Below are positions 13,126 through 16,099 of a DNA stretch of 16,099 bases, one piece after another. The DNA comes from an uncultured Collinsella sp. (lineage in GTDB: Bacteria > Actinomycetota > Coriobacteriia > Coriobacteriales > Coriobacteriaceae), in NCBI GenBank assembly GCA_900754745.1, contig CAAEEB010000007.1:1-16099 (forward strand), written 5' to 3'. Positions within the stretch are counted from its first letter, which is position 1, and each line of letters starts with the position of its first letter. The translations under genes were made by a program, and so were the position numbers. The notes beneath the pieces are model-generated. The model worked only from the letters and a program-made list of their open reading frames with translations, was not told where the DNA came from and ran no database searches.

Positions 13126-14735
13126 ATGTTTAAGAGCATCCGAAAAGGCGGGAGGATCGCCGCCGTCACAATCGGCATCGTAGCGGCGCTGACCCCGCTG
13201 GCCACCCCCCCGCAGCATTAGCTGACGGCCTGCCGACACCGGAGCTGGAAAAGTCGCTAACTGTCGACGTCGAAGGCGAGGATCCATCTGCGTGGTTCAC
13301 GGATGACGGCAATTATGCCATCATCAAAGACTATGACTATGACCTTGACGATAACGATAATAATGTATATTACGGTTATTCACGGCTTGATCTTAGGAGC
13401 GGTGAAGTCACTCCTATCGACATACCGAAATCCTGCCTATCCAGTGTCCAGAGCACCTGGGACAACGAGCATCTTTATTGGCTGGAGGACGGCAAGGTCA
13501 TCGTCTATTCCGTCCAAAATCAAGAGCAGGTCGCTCACCCCATACTCGCAAAGAAATCAGATATTGGCCTCGGTGAGCTTAGCGAAGACGGAAACACCTT
13601 AACTGCCTATTGTTCAAAAGGCAAATATGGGGAAGTATACGTTTTCAATCTGCAATCAAATGAGAAAACATTTACATACAAGTTCGAAAAAGACGATTTA
13701 AATGGCGTCCCCTCAAGGGACGGAAAGCGTCTGTATGTCTGCTCGAATCGAAAACTCAAGATAATTAACATTCCCGATGGCTCTACGTCAATTAAAGAGA
13801 TACCAGGTGACGCCCAATGTAATGGCGTAACCAGGGCATACGGGTCCGACATGTTGCTCATAGAGACTGTAAGCGATGATGATGAACTATACTCAACCAA
13901 TTTCGTCGCAGACTATGACGGTAACATCGATAAAGTAGCCGACGGTAATAAAATCGCTATCTATGACACTTGGGGATATTATTACCTAGCCATTACTGGG
14001 GACAATTTCGACACCATTGTCATCGACCCAAACACCGGGAAGCAAATTCGTTATATTGTTAGGAGTGATGACGAGATGTCGCTTGATATCAGCGACATCT
14101 CGAGGAATAGCGATATCGCACTGAGCCGGGTCTCAAACATGTTCTCAAACGATGATTCGGGTGCAATCCGCCTCATCGACGCCAAGACAGGCCAGAGGGT
14201 CGACTGTAAAACCAAATCGGATTGCTCTGGCTCCCCCGAATTCGTTGATAACGACCAAAAAATCGTTGTGAACTATTCCGACGCCGAAGACCCCACGAAG
14301 CTGCACATCGACATCTACAAGTCGAATATCCAGTACAGCCCGATCGAAAAACTCGTCTTCTTTGCCCAGGACAACATGCCAATCGTTATTGGCGGTGGGA
14401 TTGCGGCTGTCCTGATAATCATCGGAGGCATCGCAGTCGTTTGCATCCGTCGCAAAAAGCGCGCCGCAGCTCAAACAGGCATCGCTGGCACCGCACCCAA
14501 AGCAAAGAGACACAAGCGCAGCCGCCACAAGAAATATGCCCAGCAGGGACAGGTCGCTCAACAGCCTTCTGCTGGTTCGACATTTGATACACAATGGCAA
14601 TCGTCAGGGGAGCCCCTCACAGTCATGCCCCAGCAGCCGGTCGCATCTTCTGCCTCGAAATTCTGCCGCCACTGCGGCACCCCACTCGTACCAGAAGCCA
14701 AGTTCTGCCCCAAGTGCGGCCATCCGGTCGAATAG
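13126..14735 (+). pseudogene. Frameshifted surface protein: signal peptide, beta-propeller-like ectodomain, TM, zinc ribbon
   Basis: ATG 13126 follows AAAGGA by 5 nt and encodes a signal-peptide-like start (MFKSIRKGGRIAAVTIG...), but the frame stops after 31 residues. A second frame, open from 13212 to 14735, continues the protein with ALA-DGLP, an ideal signal-peptidase site. The break is in a C7 tract (13205-13211). One extra C, or a -1 slip, gives a 536-aa product: signal 1-33, an ectodomain with several beta-propeller-like DG-x-LYV / I-x-D-TG repeats, a membrane helix 420-441 followed by RRKKR, a basic linker, and a C-terminal zinc ribbon with Cys514/517/528/531. Read alone, the second frame has no signal peptide and its first ATG is at 13851. 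It may be phase-variable, use frameshifting, be a decayed gene or be a sequencing error. I recognise no named family; codon use is less GC-biased than in the neighbours. Confidence 0.75.
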
Positions 14736-14764
14736 CACCTGACAAGCAAACCCACAGCCAAATC

Positions 14765-14792
14765 GGGCCGCCCCTCACTGGACGGCCCTTTT
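14765..14792 (+). terminator. Terminator of the zinc-ribbon surface protein gene
   Basis: GGGCCG and CGGCCC form a GC-rich stem, extended by CC/GG past a mismatch, followed by TTTT. It lies 30 nt after the stop codon of the plus-strand gene. Confidence 0.75.
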
Positions 14793-14822
14793 GCTTGGAA
14801 GGAAATCAGGTGAAGCGGCAGG

Positions 14823-14853
14823 ATGTGACAAAGGGATTGTCCCTTTGTCACAT
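14823..14853. repeat. REP-like perfect palindrome
   Basis: ATGTGACAAAGGGA and its exact reverse complement form 14-bp arms around a 3-nt centre. It lies between the two convergent terminators. The core AAAGGGA/TCCCTTT is shared with the 37-bp repeats at 2537 and 4484, suggesting a related family of intergenic hairpin elements. Confidence 0.7.
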
Positions 14854-14858
14854 TGGCT

Positions 14859-14892
14859 AAAAAAACGGGTGCAGACCGAAGTCTGCACCCGT
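14859..14892 (-). terminator. Intrinsic terminator of galU
   Basis: On the minus strand, ACGGGTGCAGAC and GTCTGCACCCGT form a perfect 12-bp stem capped by a TTCG tetraloop and followed by a run of seven T (the first being the last base of the stem). It begins about 20 nt after the galU stop. It is the strongest terminator in the window. Confidence 0.96.
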
Positions 14893-14912
14893 AAATGTCG
14901 ATGCTCGAAGGC

Positions 14913-15821
14913 TTACTTGCGCATCAAACCGCCGCGCTCGTCGATGGCGTCCCAGAAGGCGCTGGCAAAGCGAGGATCGCTTGCAGCCATGAGGGCGTTG
15001 GTGGCCATCCAGCCAGACGGGGTGCCGGTATCGTAGCCCGAGAGCGGGTCGATGACGACGGCGTACATGGCCTCGCGGTCGAGCGAGCGGGCCATGGCGT
15101 CGGTAAGCTGAATCTCGCCGCCCTTGCCGGCCTGCTGATCGGCGAGCAGGTCCATGACCAGCGGGCTCAGCAGGTAACGACCGACGATGTACAGGTTGGA
15201 CGGAGCCGCCTCGGGAGCAGGCTTCTCGACCAGACCGCCGATGCGCCAAACGGCACCGGGCTCGTCGTCGGCAGCATTCTCGAAGCCCTCGAGCGAGCCA
15301 ACGCGATCGCCGGCGATAACGCCGTAGCGGCTGACTTCCTCGGGCGAGCAAGCAGCGACGGCGATAACCGAAGCGCCACCGTGCTCCTTGGAAACGGCGA
15401 GCATCTTGTCGCAGATGTCACGGTTAGGCACAACGTAGTCGCCCAGAAGAACCAGGAAGTTCTCCCCTGCCACGGCGTCGGCAGCAGAGCGGATAGCATG
15501 GCCGAGGCCCTTGGGCTCGTACTGATAGCGGAAGTCGACCGGCATACCGCCAGCGTGGGCGACGGCATCGGCATAGGCGTTCTTGCCGCGCTCGCGCAGC
15601 AGGTTCTCGAGCGAACGGTCGGGCTGGAAGTAGCTCAGCAGCTCGGGCTTACCGGGAGAGGTAACGATGATGGCGTCGTCGACCTCCTCGGGGTCGAGTG
15701 CCTCCTCAACGACATACTGAATGACCGGCTTGTCGAGCACCGGCAGCATCTCTTTGGGCGTGCACTTAGTGCCAGGCAGAAAACGCGTGCCAAGGCCGGC
15801 GGCGGGGATGATTGCCTTCAT
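14913..15821 (-). CDS. galU: UTP-glucose-1-phosphate uridylyltransferase
   Basis: Makes UDP-glucose from glucose-1-phosphate and UTP in the cytoplasm, feeding cell-envelope polysaccharide and glycolipid synthesis and the Leloir pathway. The 302-aa product has the nucleotide-binding signature AAGLGTRFLPGTK near the N-terminus, PKEMLPVLDKP, a core GLGHAI segment, the metal-site region LLGDYVVPN, LVEKP with the conserved Lys, GGEIQLTDAM, and YDTGTPSGWM near the end. These are typical of bacterial GalU and its length is normal. I chose ATG at 15821, matching the family start MKAIIPAAG. A TTG at 15830 is in frame, but AAAGGA lies only 3 nt from it and 12 nt from the ATG, so neither spacing is ideal. 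Single-gene unit with its own terminator, convergent with the surface protein gene. Confidence 0.95.
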   Translation of the reverse strand: MKAIIPAAGLGTRFLPGTKCTPKEMLPVLDKPVIQYVVEEALDPEEVDDAIIVTSPGKPELLSYFQPDRSLENLLRERGKNAYADAVAHAGGMPVDFRYQYEPKGLGHAIRSAADAVAGENFLVLLGDYVVPNRDICDKMLAVSKEHGGASVIAVAACSPEEVSRYGVIAGDRVGSLEGFENAADDEPGAVWRIGGLVEKPAPEAAPSNLYIVGRYLLSPLVMDLLADQQAGKGGEIQLTDAMARSLDREAMYAVVIDPLSGYDTGTPSGWMATNALMAASDPRFASAFWDAIDERGGLMRK

Positions 15822-15843
15822 GTTATTCAAGGATCCTTTCGCA

Positions 15844-15858
15844 GGCGCAGAATGCGCC
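15844..15858 (-). promoter_or_regulatory. Stem-loop next to the galU ribosome site
   Basis: GGCGCA and TGCGCC pair around a 3-nt loop a few bases upstream of the galU ribosome site (15834-15839). A second small hairpin, GATAC-TTCG-GTATC, lies at 15895-15908. They may shape the leader RNA; the function is unproven. Confidence 0.3.
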
Positions 15859-15919
15859 CTGTGCGTGCGGCACGGCGGCCGCAGACCAAATTGCGATACC
15901 GAAGTATCTTACCGCCGGA

Positions 15920-15947
15920 GACATACGTCGCCGTAAGGCAAACGCAA
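15920..15947 (-). promoter_or_regulatory. Possible galU promoter
   Basis: On the minus strand, TTGCGT (15942-15947) and TATGTC (15920-15925) are separated by 16 nt. This is the best sigma-70-like pair I found upstream of galU, but it is only a moderate match. Nothing else in 15948-16068 looks like a gene. Confidence 0.3.
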
Positions 15948-16073
15948 TTCTTCAGCAGGTCAACGCAAATTATTGCCCGAATGGCGCAATTTTACGCCCC
16001 AGCGGTAACGGGATTGGCACGGCGAAGACAGCGGTGTTCTGCGTGCCGAGCAATGAGAATGAGGGGCCGATAC

Positions 16074-16099
16074 AAAAAAAGACGGGGCTCGCATAGCGA
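16074..16099 (-). terminator. Terminator cut by the right window edge
   Basis: On the minus strand the sequence reads into CGAGCCCCGTC followed by seven T. The visible bases TCGC-ATA-GCGA pair and would continue into a full GACGGGGCTCGC stem if the next bases are GCCCCGTC. This suggests a minus-strand gene ends just beyond 16099. Confidence 0.45.

Noticed and set aside
15948..16068. Alternative galU promoters such as TTGACC near 15958-15963
   Set aside because: The -35-like hexamer has no acceptable -10 at 16-18 nt.

Overview
The window is about 16.1 kb of GC-rich bacterial chromosome. It carries the RNA polymerase beta/beta' genes and the start of the ribosomal str operon. RpoB is short (1163 aa), RpoC has an actinobacterial-type helical insert after the N-terminal zinc finger, and codon use is strongly GC-biased. 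Together with the style of the short dispersed repeats, this points to a high-GC Gram-positive. My best guess is class Coriobacteriia (Collinsella-like), but that is an inference from protein features, not a database match.

Layout from left to right. Positions 1-2276 hold the minus-strand str operon rpsL-rpsG-fusA; fusA runs off the left edge. Positions 2277-2847 are non-coding: the rpsL leader and a good sigma-70-type promoter (about 2370-2398), a terminator-like hairpin with a competing alternative pairing (2454-2513), one copy of a 37-bp dispersed repeat (2537-2573), a 121-bp element bounded by perfect 15-bp inverted repeats (2642-2762), and a terminator (2806-2840). Positions 2848-4393 hold an ECF sigma factor and an overlapping membrane-anchored putative anti-sigma gene, preceded by an ECF-style TGAAAC-N17-CGTA promoter. 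A second, inverted copy of the 37-bp repeat (4484-4520) and the strong rpoC terminator (4531-4567) follow. Positions 4594-12570 are rpoB-rpoC, transcribed leftward from a promoter near 12644-12671.

Positions 12571-13125 are non-coding. They contain the rpoB leader and promoter, a LexA-box-like/GAAC-GTTC cluster, and a regular array of six alternating 14-mers with an exact 62-bp period (12834-13003). Positions 13126-14735 (plus strand) encode a signal peptide, beta-propeller-like ectodomain, one membrane segment and a cytoplasmic zinc ribbon. The gene is split by a one-base frame error in a C7 tract inside the signal-peptide region. It faces galU (14913-15821, minus strand), with terminators for both genes and a REP-like palindrome between them. 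The galU leader and a partial terminator end the window.

The main genes form the core transcription and translation machinery: rpoB and rpoC encode the polymerase core, and rpsL, rpsG and fusA encode ribosomal proteins and the translocase. The sigma/anti-sigma pair interrupts the common rpoBC-str neighbourhood. The most notable signals are an RpoA alpha-CTD-like domain at the C-terminus of RpoC, an 8-residue enlargement of RpoB fork loop 2 next to the rifampicin region, the homopolymer-disrupted surface protein gene, and several non-coding repeat structures.
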